A DNA stretch of 64,000 nucleotides from Massiliimalia sp050943535 (GCA_050943535.1 JBMNPJ010000001.1:62001-126000), one strand, 5' to 3'. Numbered from the stretch's first letter, positions 49,290 through 58,802 are shown. Made by a program: numbers and translations. The notes: a model not told the origin generated them from the sequence alone.

Positions 49290-51178
49290 TAGCACAGAAA
49301 AGCAACAGAATGAGCGTTCAACAGCAGCTTCATGCAATGAGACGAGTGCTAGGATATATGCTAAAAAACTACAAGTTTTCTTTTTTTGTTGTAGTTATAT
49401 GTATTTTTGGCTCAACACTGGCTACACTCCGTGGCACTTTATTTATGCAAAGTCTGATTGACGATTATATCATTCCTCTCACCCAGATGCAGACACCAGA
49501 TTTCTCTGAATTGGCCATAGCCCTTGTGTCAGTTGCAGCTACTTATGGAATTGGTATTGTCTGTGCTTATGGCTATAACCGGATTATGGTCAATATTAGC
49601 CAAGGTACTATGCGCAATCTGCGTGTTGAGCTATTTCAGCATATGGAATCATTGCCCATTCGTTACTTTGATACCCATGCGCATGGTGATATTATGTCTG
49701 TTTATACCAACGATGTGGATACCCTGCGCCAACTTATCAGTCAAAGTATTCCTCAAGTTATCAACTCTGGTGTAACGATTTTGACTTCCTTCATTAGTAT
49801 GTTGGTTTTGGATATTCCGCTGACAATTATTACACTGGTGCTAATTGGTGTCATGACATTTACTACCTCTAAAATTGCTGCGAAATCTTCTATTTATTTT
49901 GCGCGTCAGCAAAAAGATTTGGGTATTGTCAATGGATTTATTGAAGAAATGATGGACGGGCAAAAAGTTGTTAAAGTGTTCTGTCATGAAGATAAAAGTT
50001 TGGAACAATTCCGTAAACTAAATGATGAATTACGTGAGAGTGCGGATAAGGCTAATACATTTTCTAATATTAGTATGCCTGTGAATGTGAACTTGGGCAA
50101 TGTCAGCTATGTATTATGTGCAGTAGTGGGGGCGATTTTTGCACTAAATGGTTATTTTGGTTTGACACTTGGAACATTGGTGTCTTTCCTGACTTTGAAT
50201 AAGAACTCTACCCAGCCAGTGAGCCAAATCAGCCAGCAGCTTAACAGTATTGTAATGGCAATGGCTGGTGCACAAAGAATTTTTGATATGATGGATGAAC
50301 ATTCAGAGGAAGATAATGGTTACGTGGAATTGGTTAATGCTAAACAAAACGAGGATGGATCTTTAACAGAATCTAACGAACGTACAAATGTATGGGCTTG
50401 GAAACATCCCCATAAGGCGGATGGAACTGTTACATACAAAAAACTGGAGGGAGACATCGTTTTTGACGATGTAGACTTTGGTTATGAAGAAGGTAAGATT
50501 GTTTTACATAACATTATGCTGTACGCTACACCGGGGCAAAAAATAGCTTTTGTAGGTTCTACTGGAGCAGGTAAAACGACGATCACAAATCTTATTAATC
50601 GCTTTTATGATATTGCGGACGGGAAAATTCGTTATGATGGGATCAATATCAATAAGATTAAAAAGGCGGATCTGCGCCGTTCTTTGGGTATCGTACTTCA
50701 GGATACTCACTTGTTTACTGGAACCGTAATGGATAATATTCGTTACGGAAGATTGGACGCTACTGATGAGGAATGTATTGCTGCTGCCAAGCTGGCCAAT
50801 GCAGATGGATTTATTCGCCGGTTGCCGGATGGGTATCAGACAGTTCTGACTGGGGATGGAGCAAATCTTTCTCAGGGGCAACGACAGCTGCTGGCGATTG
50901 CTCGTGCTGCTGTAGCTGATCCGCCAGTTTTGATTTTGGATGAGGCAACATCTTCTATTGATACCCGGACGGAAACCTTGGTGCAGCAGGGAATGGACAG
51001 TCTTATGGATGGGCGAACCACTTTTGTAATTGCTCACCGTTTGTCAACAGTAAAAAATGCTGATTGTATCATGGTTCTGGAACGAGGCCGTATTATCGAA
51101 CGTGGTACACATGATCAGTTGATCGCAGAGAAGGGACGGTATTACCAGCTCTATACCGGAAATGCGATTGGTGCATAA
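49286..51178 (+). CDS. Heterodimeric ABC exporter subunit with consensus ATP site
   Basis: A 630-aa membrane/ATPase protein with Walker A GSTGAGKTT, signature LSQGQRQLL, Walker B VLILDEATSS with catalytic Glu and the switch His in IAHRLS. An acidic, low-complexity insert of about 50 residues (from EEDNGYVELVNAKQNEDGS) lies between the membrane and ATPase domains, as in other D-type subunits of these exporters. It pairs with the preceding degenerate subunit to pump drugs or lipids out. Starts at 49286 within the partner stop. Confidence 0.93.
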   Translation: MIAQKSNRMSVQQQLHAMRRVLGYMLKNYKFSFFVVVICIFGSTLATLRGTLFMQSLIDDYIIPLTQMQTPDFSELAIALVSVAATYGIGIVCAYGYNRIMVNISQGTMRNLRVELFQHMESLPIRYFDTHAHGDIMSVYTNDVDTLRQLISQSIPQVINSGVTILTSFISMLVLDIPLTIITLVLIGVMTFTTSKIAAKSSIYFARQQKDLGIVNGFIEEMMDGQKVVKVFCHEDKSLEQFRKLNDELRESADKANTFSNISMPVNVNLGNVSYVLCAVVGAIFALNGYFGLTLGTLVSFLTLNKNSTQPVSQISQQLNSIVMAMAGAQRIFDMMDEHSEEDNGYVELVNAKQNEDGSLTESNERTNVWAWKHPHKADGTVTYKKLEGDIVFDDVDFGYEEGKIVLHNIMLYATPGQKIAFVGSTGAGKTTITNLINRFYDIADGKIRYDGININKIKKADLRRSLGIVLQDTHLFTGTVMDNIRYGRLDATDEECIAAAKLANADGFIRRLPDGYQTVLTGDGANLSQGQRQLLAIARAAVADPPVLILDEATSSIDTRTETLVQQGMDSLMDGRTTFVIAHRLSTVKNADCIMVLERGRIIERGTHDQLIAEKGRYYQLYTGNAIGA

Positions 51179-51182
51179 AGTC

Positions 51183-51226
51183 AATCAAGCGGTCTGGTAA
51201 ATTATACCTGACCGCTTGATTTTTTT
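51183..51226 (+). terminator. Terminator of the ABC exporter operon
   Basis: A 12-bp stem (AATCAAGCGGTC / GACCGCTTGATT) around a 15-nt loop, followed by seven T. Confidence 0.88.
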
Positions 51227-51327
51227 GTTTATAATGTCAGTGCTTCAAAAGGGTAAGCTTTGTATCCGAAAAATAGGGATCGATTGTGAGAATATGGAAG
51301 GAAATATTCAGAGTTCGCTCAGCATAA

Positions 51328-51366
51328 AAGAGAACGGTATCATAAAAACGATACCGTTCTCTTTTT
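51328..51366. terminator. Terminator downstream of glmS (both strands)
   Basis: A 13-bp perfect stem (AGAGAACGGTATC / GATACCGTTCTCT) with an 8-nt loop and flanking A/T runs on both sides. On the minus strand it lies 67 bp beyond the glmS stop; on the plus strand it is a second stop after the exporter operon. Confidence 0.82.
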
Positions 51367-51432
51367 CTAGTATTTTGATTGGGGAGACATTATTTACTAC
51401 TCCCGTTTTTTCATGACTTGGTATGAACCCTT

Positions 51433-53253
51433 TTATTCTACTGTAACAGATTTTGCCAAATTTCTCGGTTTATCTACATCGCAGCCGCGAAGAACAGCAG
51501 TGTAGTAGGCAAACAGCTGTAACGGGATAATGGATACCAGAGGCATAAATAGTTCTCCTGCATCCGGCACAGTGAGAACAAAGCTGGATGTGTGTTCCGG
51601 AACAGATAATCCTTCTTTGACAATTAACAGGGTCTTTGCACCTCGGGTTACCACTTCTTTAATGTTGCTCAGGGTTTTCTCAAATAAAGCAGACTGGGTA
51701 GCTAAAGCCACAACCGGTACCTGATCGGTAATCAGGGAAATGGTTCCATGCTTCAGTTCTCCTGCAGCATAGGCTTCACTGTGAATATAAGAAATTTCCT
51801 TTAATTTTAAGGAACCTTCCTGAGACATAGCATAATCCAGGCCGCGTCCGATAAAGAAAAGATTTTCCGCATTCTGGAATTTGGAGGCATAATATTTGCA
51901 TCCGTCGCAGTGTTCCAGAATTTCACTCATTTTTTCCGGTACTTTCAGCAAGGTCTGACACAAGGACTGAGTTTCTTCGGTAGAAATTTTTCCCTGGCTG
52001 TATCCCAGCTGCAAGGCCAAAAGGTACATTACAGACAGCTGAACGGTGTAAGCTTTGGTGCTGGCTACAGCAATTTCCGGACCTGCCCAGGTGTAAATGA
52101 CACAATCAGCTTCCCGGGCAATGGAAGAGCCTACCACATTGACAATTGCCAGGGTAGGAATGCCTCGTTCTTTTGCCAGGCGGAGTGCAGCCAAGGTATC
52201 AGCAGTTTCTCCGGACTGAGAAATGATAACCACCAATTCATCCGGATTCAGGATAGGATCACAGTAGCGGAATTCAGAAGCGATAGCTACATCCACTGGA
52301 ATCCGGCACAATTTTTCGATAATGTGTTTTCCCACAATGCCGGCATGCATAGCAGTACCGCATGCTACCATATGAATTCGGGATAATCTGGACAAAAATC
52401 CTTCCGGCAGGCCATCCAATTCCAATGCCGGCAGATCGTTTTGGATCCGAGGAGATACAGTTTTGAGAAGTGCCTGAGGCTGTTCAAAGATTTCCTTGAG
52501 CATGAAATGGGGATAACCGCCTTTTTCAGCAGATTCCATATCCCAGTCCGCAGTCAGCACTTCTTTTTCTACTGGTTCCCGGTCCAGATTGCAGACAGAC
52601 ACGCCGGATGGAGTTAAGTGGACAATTTCATTTTCATCAATCAGGCAGTACTGACGGGTATACTTTAAGATAGCAGGAATATCAGAAGCAATGAAGTTTT
52701 CTCCTTCTCCAATTCCCAAAATCAGCGGACTGTCTTTTCGTACCGCAAAAATCTCGTTTGGAAAATCCCGAAACAGAATCCCCAGAGCATAGGAGCCACG
52801 GACTGCCTGAATTACATGAGCAATGGCATCAAATGGGTCAGAGTGGTAATAATAATCCAAAAGTTTTGCCACTACTTCAGTGTCGGTTTCAGATTCAAAA
52901 GAGTAGCCTTTTCGAATCAGTTTATTTTTCAGTTCCTGATAGTTTTCAATAATGCCGTTGTGTACAATGGACAGCCGTTTGCTGCCATGAGGATGGGAGT
53001 TAACATCACTGGGTTCGCCGTGAGTAGCCCAACGGGTGTGACCAATGCCGCAGGTTCCTTTTGGGGTTCCTACCAGTTCCATTTTATGTTCCAGATCAGC
53101 CAGACGGCCTTTTGCTTTAATAACACGAATCTGCTCATCTTCAAATACAGCAATTCCCGCAGAGTCGTATCCGCGATATTCCAGTTTTTTCAAACCGTCT
53201 ATTAATACTGTGGATGCATCGTTTTTTCCAGAATAACCAACAATTCCGCACAT
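51433..53253 (-). CDS. glmS: Glutamine-fructose-6-phosphate aminotransferase
   Basis: A 606-aa enzyme of normal length. The N-terminal Cys in MCGIVGYSG is the glutaminase nucleophile; GHTRWATHG and RGYDSAG follow. Two SIS domains in the C-terminal half (ISQSGETADTLAALR, and SQEGSLKLKEISYIHSEAY, ending DKPRNLAKSVTVE) form the isomerase. It makes glucosamine-6-phosphate, the first step to cell wall amino sugars. The start is the ATG at 53253 so that Cys is residue 2, as required. Its leader carries the glmS ribozyme. Confidence 0.98.
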   Translation of the reverse strand: MCGIVGYSGKNDASTVLIDGLKKLEYRGYDSAGIAVFEDEQIRVIKAKGRLADLEHKMELVGTPKGTCGIGHTRWATHGEPSDVNSHPHGSKRLSIVHNGIIENYQELKNKLIRKGYSFESETDTEVVAKLLDYYYHSDPFDAIAHVIQAVRGSYALGILFRDFPNEIFAVRKDSPLILGIGEGENFIASDIPAILKYTRQYCLIDENEIVHLTPSGVSVCNLDREPVEKEVLTADWDMESAEKGGYPHFMLKEIFEQPQALLKTVSPRIQNDLPALELDGLPEGFLSRLSRIHMVACGTAMHAGIVGKHIIEKLCRIPVDVAIASEFRYCDPILNPDELVVIISQSGETADTLAALRLAKERGIPTLAIVNVVGSSIAREADCVIYTWAGPEIAVASTKAYTVQLSVMYLLALQLGYSQGKISTEETQSLCQTLLKVPEKMSEILEHCDGCKYYASKFQNAENLFFIGRGLDYAMSQEGSLKLKEISYIHSEAYAAGELKHGTISLITDQVPVVALATQSALFEKTLSNIKEVVTRGAKTLLIVKEGLSVPEHTSSFVLTVPDAGELFMPLVSIIPLQLFAYYTAVLRGCDVDKPRNLAKSVTVE

Positions 53254-53289
53254 AATTCTACAAAATCCTTTCTTCTTACATAACAAAAC

Positions 53290-53321
53290 ACACTTTGCTA
53301 GATTTTGTTTTTGCAAAGTGT
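53290..53321 (-). terminator. Terminator-like hairpin between the glmS ribozyme and glmS
   Basis: On the minus strand ACACTTTGC pairs with GCAAAGTGT (9 bp) around a 14-nt loop, followed by GTTTTG. It lies between the ribozyme core and the glmS start; it may be a transcript-end signal or a stabilising stem left after cleavage. Confidence 0.45.
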
Positions 53322-53361
53322 CCCTAAAGTATTTTTGCTGTCAAAAGGAAAATTCTTTTGT

Positions 53362-53488
53362 GTCACTCTGTTGCCAGAGTGTTTTGTGAATCCTCTAACG
53401 GTGTTTGACCACCGGGAAAGCACCCGCCGAAAACTTCGATCACTTTCCACCTCGTTAACCTGTTTGTGCGGAATCAGGTCTGGCGCTT
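53362..53488 (-). ncRNA. glmS ribozyme (glucosamine-6-phosphate activated)
   Basis: Read on the minus strand it has the cleavage motif A-GCGCCAGA (G+1 at 53486), AACGAGGTGGAAAGTGATCG, TTTTCGGCGGGTGCT, and CGTTAGAGGATTCACAAAAC with the last pairing stem CACTCTGGCAACAGAGTG. These are the conserved core pieces of the glmS ribozyme. Binding of glucosamine-6-phosphate triggers self-cleavage and degradation of the glmS mRNA, a feedback control. Confidence 0.95.
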
Positions 53489-53556
53489 GAACTTTTTCTG
53501 CGAAAGCAGACAACATGTTGTACTGAACCCTCCTTTTTTCAGATTTCCGCTTTTTT

Positions 53557-53586
53557 ATTATATGCAAAAACCTATGGGAATGTCAA
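53557..53586 (-). promoter_or_regulatory. Promoter of the glmS ribozyme/glmS transcript
   Basis: On the minus strand TTGACA (53581-53586), 18-bp spacer, TATAAT (53557-53562) with TGCA just upstream. It predicts a leader of about 295 nt. The stretch 53587-53790 holds no gene or other signal that I can see. Confidence 0.82.
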
Positions 53587-53790
53587 TAAAACCGACCTTT
53601 TCAGAAAAAAGCAAGGGATTTTTCCTTTTGTGAAATTGCATGAAAATAATCCCACATATTTTTACTTCTGCTCCAAATATCCAAAATAGAAAGGGAATTA
53701 AGCTAATTTAAAATCCTGAGACAGAAATTGTGAAAAGATTGTAAACTTTAGGTAAATGGATGAGAAATACGACAGAGGCTTGCAAATTCA

Positions 53791-53820
53791 TTGCCATTTT
53801 TGAAAAAACTGTGATATAAT
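53791..53820 (+). promoter_or_regulatory. Promoter of coaX
   Basis: TTGCCA (53791-53796), 18-bp spacer, TATAAT (53815-53820). The leader is about 75 nt and contains an A/T-rich segment without a clear fold. Confidence 0.62.
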
Positions 53821-53901
53821 AAGGTGACTGTTTGGGATATGGCAGACAGATATTGTCAGCATATCCTGTAATCTATAGTTTCGGAAAGGTAGAAAACAAA
53901 C

Positions 53902-54693
53902 ATGCTGTTTATTGTAGATATTGGCAATACCAATATGGAATTTGGGATTTATGAAAAAGATCAGCTGAAAGCCAGTTTCCGTTTAGGTACCAATCGGGAT
54001 ATTACTTCTGATGAAGTAGGACTAATGATGATGCAGTTTTTTTCTTTCCATCAGGTTCAATTGTCCCATATTGAAAACGTGGTGATTACGTCTGTTGTAC
54101 CGCAGGTAGAGTATTCTGTAAAAAATGCCATGTATAAATATCTTCATAAAGAACCGCTGGTAGTAAATGATAATTTAAAAATGCGCATTGTAAATAAATA
54201 TGCCCATCCTACCGAAGTCGGTGCTGACCGCTTGGTGAATGCTTATGCGGCATACCGCAAGTATGGCGGTAACTTAATTGTAGTGGATTTTGGTACGGCC
54301 ACTACTTTTGATGTGATTGATGGGGAAGGTGCTTATTTAGGCGGAGCCATTTATCCGGGAATTAAAATTTCTCTGGATGCTTTGGTAGAAAAAACCTCCA
54401 AACTTCCAAAAGTGCAGATTGAAGCGCCGGAATATGTGATTGGCAAAAATACCGTAATGAGCATGCAGTCTGGATTAGTATACGGCTATACCGGTGCAGT
54501 AGTGAACATTGTCCGCAAAATTGAGGAAGAGCTGGGTGTGAAAACCAAGGTAATCGCTACCGGAGGACTTGCCCGTATGATCGGCAGACAAACCGACGTG
54601 TTTACCTGCATTGATAAGACATTGACTCTGGAAGGTCTGGCAATGATCTACCGGGATGCAGTAAAAGACGGCTTGGTGAACACAGAATCATAA
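53902..54693 (+). CDS. coaX: Type III pantothenate kinase
   Basis: A 263-aa ASKHA-fold kinase. The N-terminal phosphate motif FIVDIGNTNMEFGIYE, EVGADRLVNAYAA, VVDFGTATTFDVID, and ATGGLARMI are the CoaX hallmarks. It phosphorylates pantothenate as the first step of coenzyme A synthesis and is not feedback inhibited, unlike type I enzymes. GGAAAGGT precedes the ATG. A membrane protein gene follows after 27 bp and is probably cotranscribed. Confidence 0.96.
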   Translation: MLFIVDIGNTNMEFGIYEKDQLKASFRLGTNRDITSDEVGLMMMQFFSFHQVQLSHIENVVITSVVPQVEYSVKNAMYKYLHKEPLVVNDNLKMRIVNKYAHPTEVGADRLVNAYAAYRKYGGNLIVVDFGTATTFDVIDGEGAYLGGAIYPGIKISLDALVEKTSKLPKVQIEAPEYVIGKNTVMSMQSGLVYGYTGAVVNIVRKIEEELGVKTKVIATGGLARMIGRQTDVFTCIDKTLTLEGLAMIYRDAVKDGLVNTES

Positions 54694-54720
54694 GGCTTTA
54701 GCGTTTTGAAAGGTGATTTT

Positions 54721-56445
54721 ATGAAAAGAAAACACAAATTATTGGTTTATTTGGGGATTACACTGATTGCATTTTTGTATTTCTTTGTAACAGCGCCCAC
54801 AATTAATCCATTGTATCCTGATGGAGCTTTTTTCTGGGCGGTTCTGGTTACAATTTATTTGGCAGCTGGACAGCTGATGAAGGGCGGTCTTAAAGTAAGT
54901 GCTGCTGGAGGCTTATTTTCCATTGATTTTGATAAGGAAAAGAAAGTAAAATTTAAAAAATGGGCTGTAGTTACGATTATTGTTATATGGGCTATTTACT
55001 TTTTAACTATGCTCATTTCTTCTCCTTTGTTTTTCTATAAAGCTTATCGGGATCAGCTGCCTAAAGCAGAACAGGTGGAATTTTCTTCTGATATGCAGAC
55101 ATTGGATATCAGTCAGGTGCCGGTGGTTGACCAGGCTTTGGCAACCCAGCTGGCCAGCAAAAAGCTGGGGGAAAACGCAGCATTGGGAAGTCAGGTAGAA
55201 TTGGGGGAACCTACCATCCAGGAAGTAGACGGCGAACTGGTATGGGTTGTTCCGCTGCATCACTCTGGATTTTTTAAGTGGATTACCAATCTAGAAGGAA
55301 GCAAAGGATATATTAAAATTTCCGCTACCAACTTACAGGATATGGAGTATGTAGGGGATTATAACATCAAAATTCAGCCGAATTGTTATCTGTTGGACGA
55401 TCTGGAACGGCATGTTCGTTTTGGACCAGGTGCCTGGACAGGAATTACCGACTATTCCTTTGAATTGGATGATACCGGACGTCCTTATTGGGTTGTGACT
55501 ACCTATAAAAATCTGCGGGGATTTGCTCTGCCGGAAGCAGACGGAATTTTGCTGGTTGATGCTCAAACCGGAGATATCCAGCAATATGGTATGGATGAAA
55601 TTCCGGAATGGGTAGACCGGGTACAGCCGGAGGACTTTATCATCAACCAGATCAATAATCAGGGAGAATATGTTCACGGTATCTTTAACTTTGCCAATAC
55701 AGATAAGACCAAAACTTCCGATGGTCATGCGATTATTTATAATGGCGGGGACTGCTATCTGTTCACAGGGCTGACCAGTGTTGGTTCAGATGAAAGTGCC
55801 ATCGGATTTATGATGGTGGATATGGTGAATAAACAACCGGTATTCTATTCCATGAGCGGTGCTACAGAAGAAGCAGCACAGCGTTCTGCGGAAGGAAAGG
55901 TGCAGAACTATGGATATCGGGCATCTTTCCCTATTATTTTAAATATTTCTAATCAGCCAACTTATTTTATGACCTTAAAGGACAGTTCTTCTCAGCTGGT
56001 AAAACAATACGCGATGGTTTCTGTTAAAAACCTTAATGTGGTAGGGGTAGGCGATACTCCTAAAGCGGCGCAGGACGATTACCTGAAAGCCATGCAGGAA
56101 ATTGGTACCTCCATTGATCTGGGACAAGGGGACGCTGCTCCGGCAGAAACAAAGGAAATGACTGGTACAGTAGAACGGATCAGTTGGAACACCTCCGGGG
56201 ACACTGTAGAATATACCATGATTCTCAGTGATCATTATGATCAGATTTTCACAGTTCCGTCTGAAGTCAGTGCTGAATTGCCGGTAACCCAGCCTGGGGA
56301 TCAGATTTCTATTACCTATGAAGCAGATGGGATTGGAGCAGTGTATCGCGTTACCCAGTTTGACAACCTGTGGATTGGAGAAGGTGCACCGGCAAAACGT
56401 CAAACACAGCAGACTTCTCAGACCGAAAATGAGATACAGAATTAA
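54721..56445 (+). CDS. Large membrane protein of unknown function
   Basis: A 574-aa protein. Two or three N-terminal membrane helices (LVYLGITLIAFLYFFVTA, GAFFWAVLVTIYLAAGQ, WAVVTIIVIWAIYFLTMLI) anchor a large extracytoplasmic region. That region contains a lumen-type repeat of short beta-rich stretches (GEYVHGIFNFANTDKTKTSD, NCYLLDDLERHVRFGPGAW) and ends in a Gln/Thr-rich tail. I do not recognise the family; related unnamed proteins occur in Firmicutes. It starts at ATG 54721 with AAAGGTG upstream and follows coaX closely. Confidence 0.7.
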   Translation: MKRKHKLLVYLGITLIAFLYFFVTAPTINPLYPDGAFFWAVLVTIYLAAGQLMKGGLKVSAAGGLFSIDFDKEKKVKFKKWAVVTIIVIWAIYFLTMLISSPLFFYKAYRDQLPKAEQVEFSSDMQTLDISQVPVVDQALATQLASKKLGENAALGSQVELGEPTIQEVDGELVWVVPLHHSGFFKWITNLEGSKGYIKISATNLQDMEYVGDYNIKIQPNCYLLDDLERHVRFGPGAWTGITDYSFELDDTGRPYWVVTTYKNLRGFALPEADGILLVDAQTGDIQQYGMDEIPEWVDRVQPEDFIINQINNQGEYVHGIFNFANTDKTKTSDGHAIIYNGGDCYLFTGLTSVGSDESAIGFMMVDMVNKQPVFYSMSGATEEAAQRSAEGKVQNYGYRASFPIILNISNQPTYFMTLKDSSSQLVKQYAMVSVKNLNVVGVGDTPKAAQDDYLKAMQEIGTSIDLGQGDAAPAETKEMTGTVERISWNTSGDTVEYTMILSDHYDQIFTVPSEVSAELPVTQPGDQISITYEADGIGAVYRVTQFDNLWIGEGAPAKRQTQQTSQTENEIQN

Positions 56446-56503
56446 AAATATTATGCTGTTGACGTTAAAAAAGCGAACATTATGGTTTGCTTGAACCTGT
56501 TAA

Positions 56504-56543
56504 AAAGCCTGTTCTGGCAATCTGTCCAGAACAGGCTTTTTTT
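56504..56543 (+). terminator. Terminator after the coaX-membrane protein operon
   Basis: A 14-bp perfect stem (AAAGCCTGTTCTGG / CCAGAACAGGCTTT) with an 8-nt loop and seven T. Confidence 0.92.
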
Positions 56544-56574
56544 GTTGTTTGACTGAAAAAGGAGGGAAAACCAA

Positions 56575-57402
56575 TTGAAGGGATGCCCCATTAAAAAACT
56601 GATTAATCTTACATCCATCTTTACCATTTATGAAGAAACTTTTGTCAATGACTATTATTTCCCCGGAGAAAGTCATGACTTTTGGGAGTTTGTTTGTGTA
56701 GTTGACGGCGTTTTGGGTGTTACTGCTGGGACAGATGTTTTTATTCTGGAACACGGTCAGGCTGTTCTTCATAAACCTATGGAATTTCACCGGCTGTGGT
56801 CAGAAAAGAAAACCCGCCCTCATATTATTGTCCTTTCTTTTGCGGTAGACCGGATGCCTGCTGTAAAGGAAAAGCTGTTTCGTCTCACAGAGGAAGAAGT
56901 AAAGACGATCCAGACTTTGTCTGCACAAACAGATTTGATTTTTGAACGGCAGAACAATATTCTGATCCAGGGAGTTCGCCCAGAAAAAGAATATGAACAG
57001 CATTTATTTGTAGACGCTTTTGAGCGGGTCCTTTTGCAAATGATCAAAGAAAGCGGGGAAGCGATTCAGCCGGTTTCCAGCACCAGCGCAAAACACTATA
57101 AAACTATTGTCACTCAGCTGGAACAGGCAGTGAATGAACAGCTGACTTTGGAGGAACTGGCAGTTCGCTGTCACATGAGTTCCGCTTCGGTCAAAAAGAT
57201 TTTTACCAAATACGCTGGTACCGGTGTTATGACATATTTTAATGAACTGAAAATCAAGAGGGCAGTACAGCTGCTGCATGAAGGAAAAACCATTGGTCAG
57301 ACAGCTTCTTTATTGGGGTTTTCTGATCAAAACTATTTCAGTACCGTATTTAAACGGGTGATGAAAATGTCTCCCTCTGCCTATCAAAAACAATGTAAAT
57401 AG
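56575..57402 (+). CDS. AraC-family regulator with cupin domain
   Basis: A 275-aa protein. The N-terminal cupin sensor (GESHDFWEFVCVVDGVLGV, LHKPMEFHRLW) is followed by two C-terminal helix-turn-helix motifs (LTLEELAVRCHMSSASVKKI and GQTASLLGFSDQNYFSTVF). The start is TTG at 56575 with GGAGGG upstream. It is followed by the GH109-like gene and may control it in response to a sugar. Confidence 0.87.
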   Translation: MKGCPIKKLINLTSIFTIYEETFVNDYYFPGESHDFWEFVCVVDGVLGVTAGTDVFILEHGQAVLHKPMEFHRLWSEKKTRPHIIVLSFAVDRMPAVKEKLFRLTEEEVKTIQTLSAQTDLIFERQNNILIQGVRPEKEYEQHLFVDAFERVLLQMIKESGEAIQPVSSTSAKHYKTIVTQLEQAVNEQLTLEELAVRCHMSSASVKKIFTKYAGTGVMTYFNELKIKRAVQLLHEGKTIGQTASLLGFSDQNYFSTVFKRVMKMSPSAYQKQCK

Positions 57403-57534
57403 CTTGATGAATGAAGTAGCTGAATTTAAAGAAAATATCCCTGTTTTTCTATAGAAATGTATTTTTGGATATGCTATTCTGATAATAACAGAAAGCAAAT
57501 CCAAAACTTATTTGCTTTAGAATGGAGAGATATT

Positions 57535-58746
57535 ATGGAAAAATTAAAAGTAGGGGTTATTGGACTTGGCGCCAGAGGATCTGATTTACTCAAACAAATT
57601 ATTCTTCCCATGGAACAAATTCAGGTAACAGCAGTTTGCGACCTTTATGAAGACCGCACCAAGGCGGGGGCAGAAGAAGTTCGTAAAAAATATGGAAGTG
57701 AACCTTTTTACACTACCAATGCCAGCGAAGTGATTCATCACGAACAGGTAGACGCCGTAGTGATTTCCTGTGCTTGGGAAGGTCATGTTCCTTTAGCAAT
57801 TGAGGCTATGAGAGCAGGAAAAGCCGTGGGCATGGAAGTAGGCGGTTCCTATAGTGTACAGCAATGCTGGGATTTGGTACACGCTTATGAAGAAACCAAA
57901 ACACCATTTATGTTTTTGGAAAACTGCTGTTACGGCAGACGGGAACTGATGGTACTCAATATGGTTCGCCAGGGAATTTTTGGAGATATTGTAGCGTGCA
58001 AAGGCGGTTACTGCCATGATCTGCGGGATGAAGTGAGCGGGGGAGAGAAAAACCGCCATTATCGCCTGCGGAACTATATTCATCGAAATTTGGAAAATTA
58101 CCCTACTCATGAACTGGGACCGATTGCTAAAGTGCTGGGCATCAATCATGGGAACCGAATGATTACCCTCACCTCTACGGCTTCCCGTTCTGCAGGGCTT
58201 CATGAATATATCAAGACACATATGCCGGAAGAAGAAAAACTGCTTCACACACAGTTTGCCCAGGGCGATGTTGTGACAACTGTGATCCGCTGTGCTCATG
58301 GTGAAACAATCACTCTGGTATTGGATACCACATTGCCTCGTTACTACAGCCGTGATTTTACTGTACGGGGTACCAAAGGAATGTATGAAGAAGTAACCGA
58401 TTCTGTATTCCTGGATGAAAAGCATAAAGAATTTGACTTTGACTGGAAACCTCAGTGGGGGAATGCTAAAGAGTATGAGGGAGACTATGAACATCCTATT
58501 TGGAAAGCATTTTTGGAAGATGGGGTACACGGATCTCACGGTGGTATGGACTGGCTGGTATTCAGTGCATTTTTTGACAGTGTGATAGAAAAGAAACCTT
58601 GTCCAATTGATGTTTATGATGCAGCATCCTGGATGTGCATCAGTGCTTTGTCAGAAGAATCCATTGCACTGGGCGGACATCCAGTAGCAATCCCCGACTT
58701 TACTAATGGAGCATGGACAACCAGCCAAGATCCAATGGCTGAATGA
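57535..58746 (+). CDS. Gfo/Idh/MocA-family NAD-dependent enzyme, GH109-like
   Basis: A 403-aa protein. The NAD-binding N-terminus VGVIGLGARGSDLLKQI and the family segment AGKAVGMEVGGSYSV are followed by ENCCYGRRELMVLNMVRQ and GGYCHDLRDE and YPTHELGPIAKVLGINHGNR, which match the pattern of GH109 alpha-N-acetylgalactosaminidases, glycosidases that use NAD rather than two carboxylates. It would act on an N-acetylgalactosaminide or a related glycan; no secretion signal is seen, so it would act inside the cell. The start is the ATG at 57535 with GGAGAG upstream. Confidence 0.85.
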   Translation: MEKLKVGVIGLGARGSDLLKQIILPMEQIQVTAVCDLYEDRTKAGAEEVRKKYGSEPFYTTNASEVIHHEQVDAVVISCAWEGHVPLAIEAMRAGKAVGMEVGGSYSVQQCWDLVHAYEETKTPFMFLENCCYGRRELMVLNMVRQGIFGDIVACKGGYCHDLRDEVSGGEKNRHYRLRNYIHRNLENYPTHELGPIAKVLGINHGNRMITLTSTASRSAGLHEYIKTHMPEEEKLLHTQFAQGDVVTTVIRCAHGETITLVLDTTLPRYYSRDFTVRGTKGMYEEVTDSVFLDEKHKEFDFDWKPQWGNAKEYEGDYEHPIWKAFLEDGVHGSHGGMDWLVFSAFFDSVIEKKPCPIDVYDAASWMCISALSEESIALGGHPVAIPDFTNGAWTTSQDPMAE

Positions 58747-58771
58747 TAGCTGTTCAAATTAATTGATAGAC

Positions 58772-58802
58772 AAAAAGCGAACCAAAATGGTTCGCTTTTT
58801 GT
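58772..58802. terminator. Bidirectional terminator, GH109-like gene and spoIIID
   Basis: A 12-bp perfect stem (AAAAAGCGAACC / GGTTCGCTTTTT) with loop AAAAT, T runs on both sides. It touches the spoIIID stop codon. Confidence 0.9.

Noticed and set aside
53298..53567. 89-residue open frame on the minus strand upstream of glmS
   Set aside because: It runs straight through the conserved core of the glmS ribozyme, which explains the sequence conservation; no protein family was recognised.
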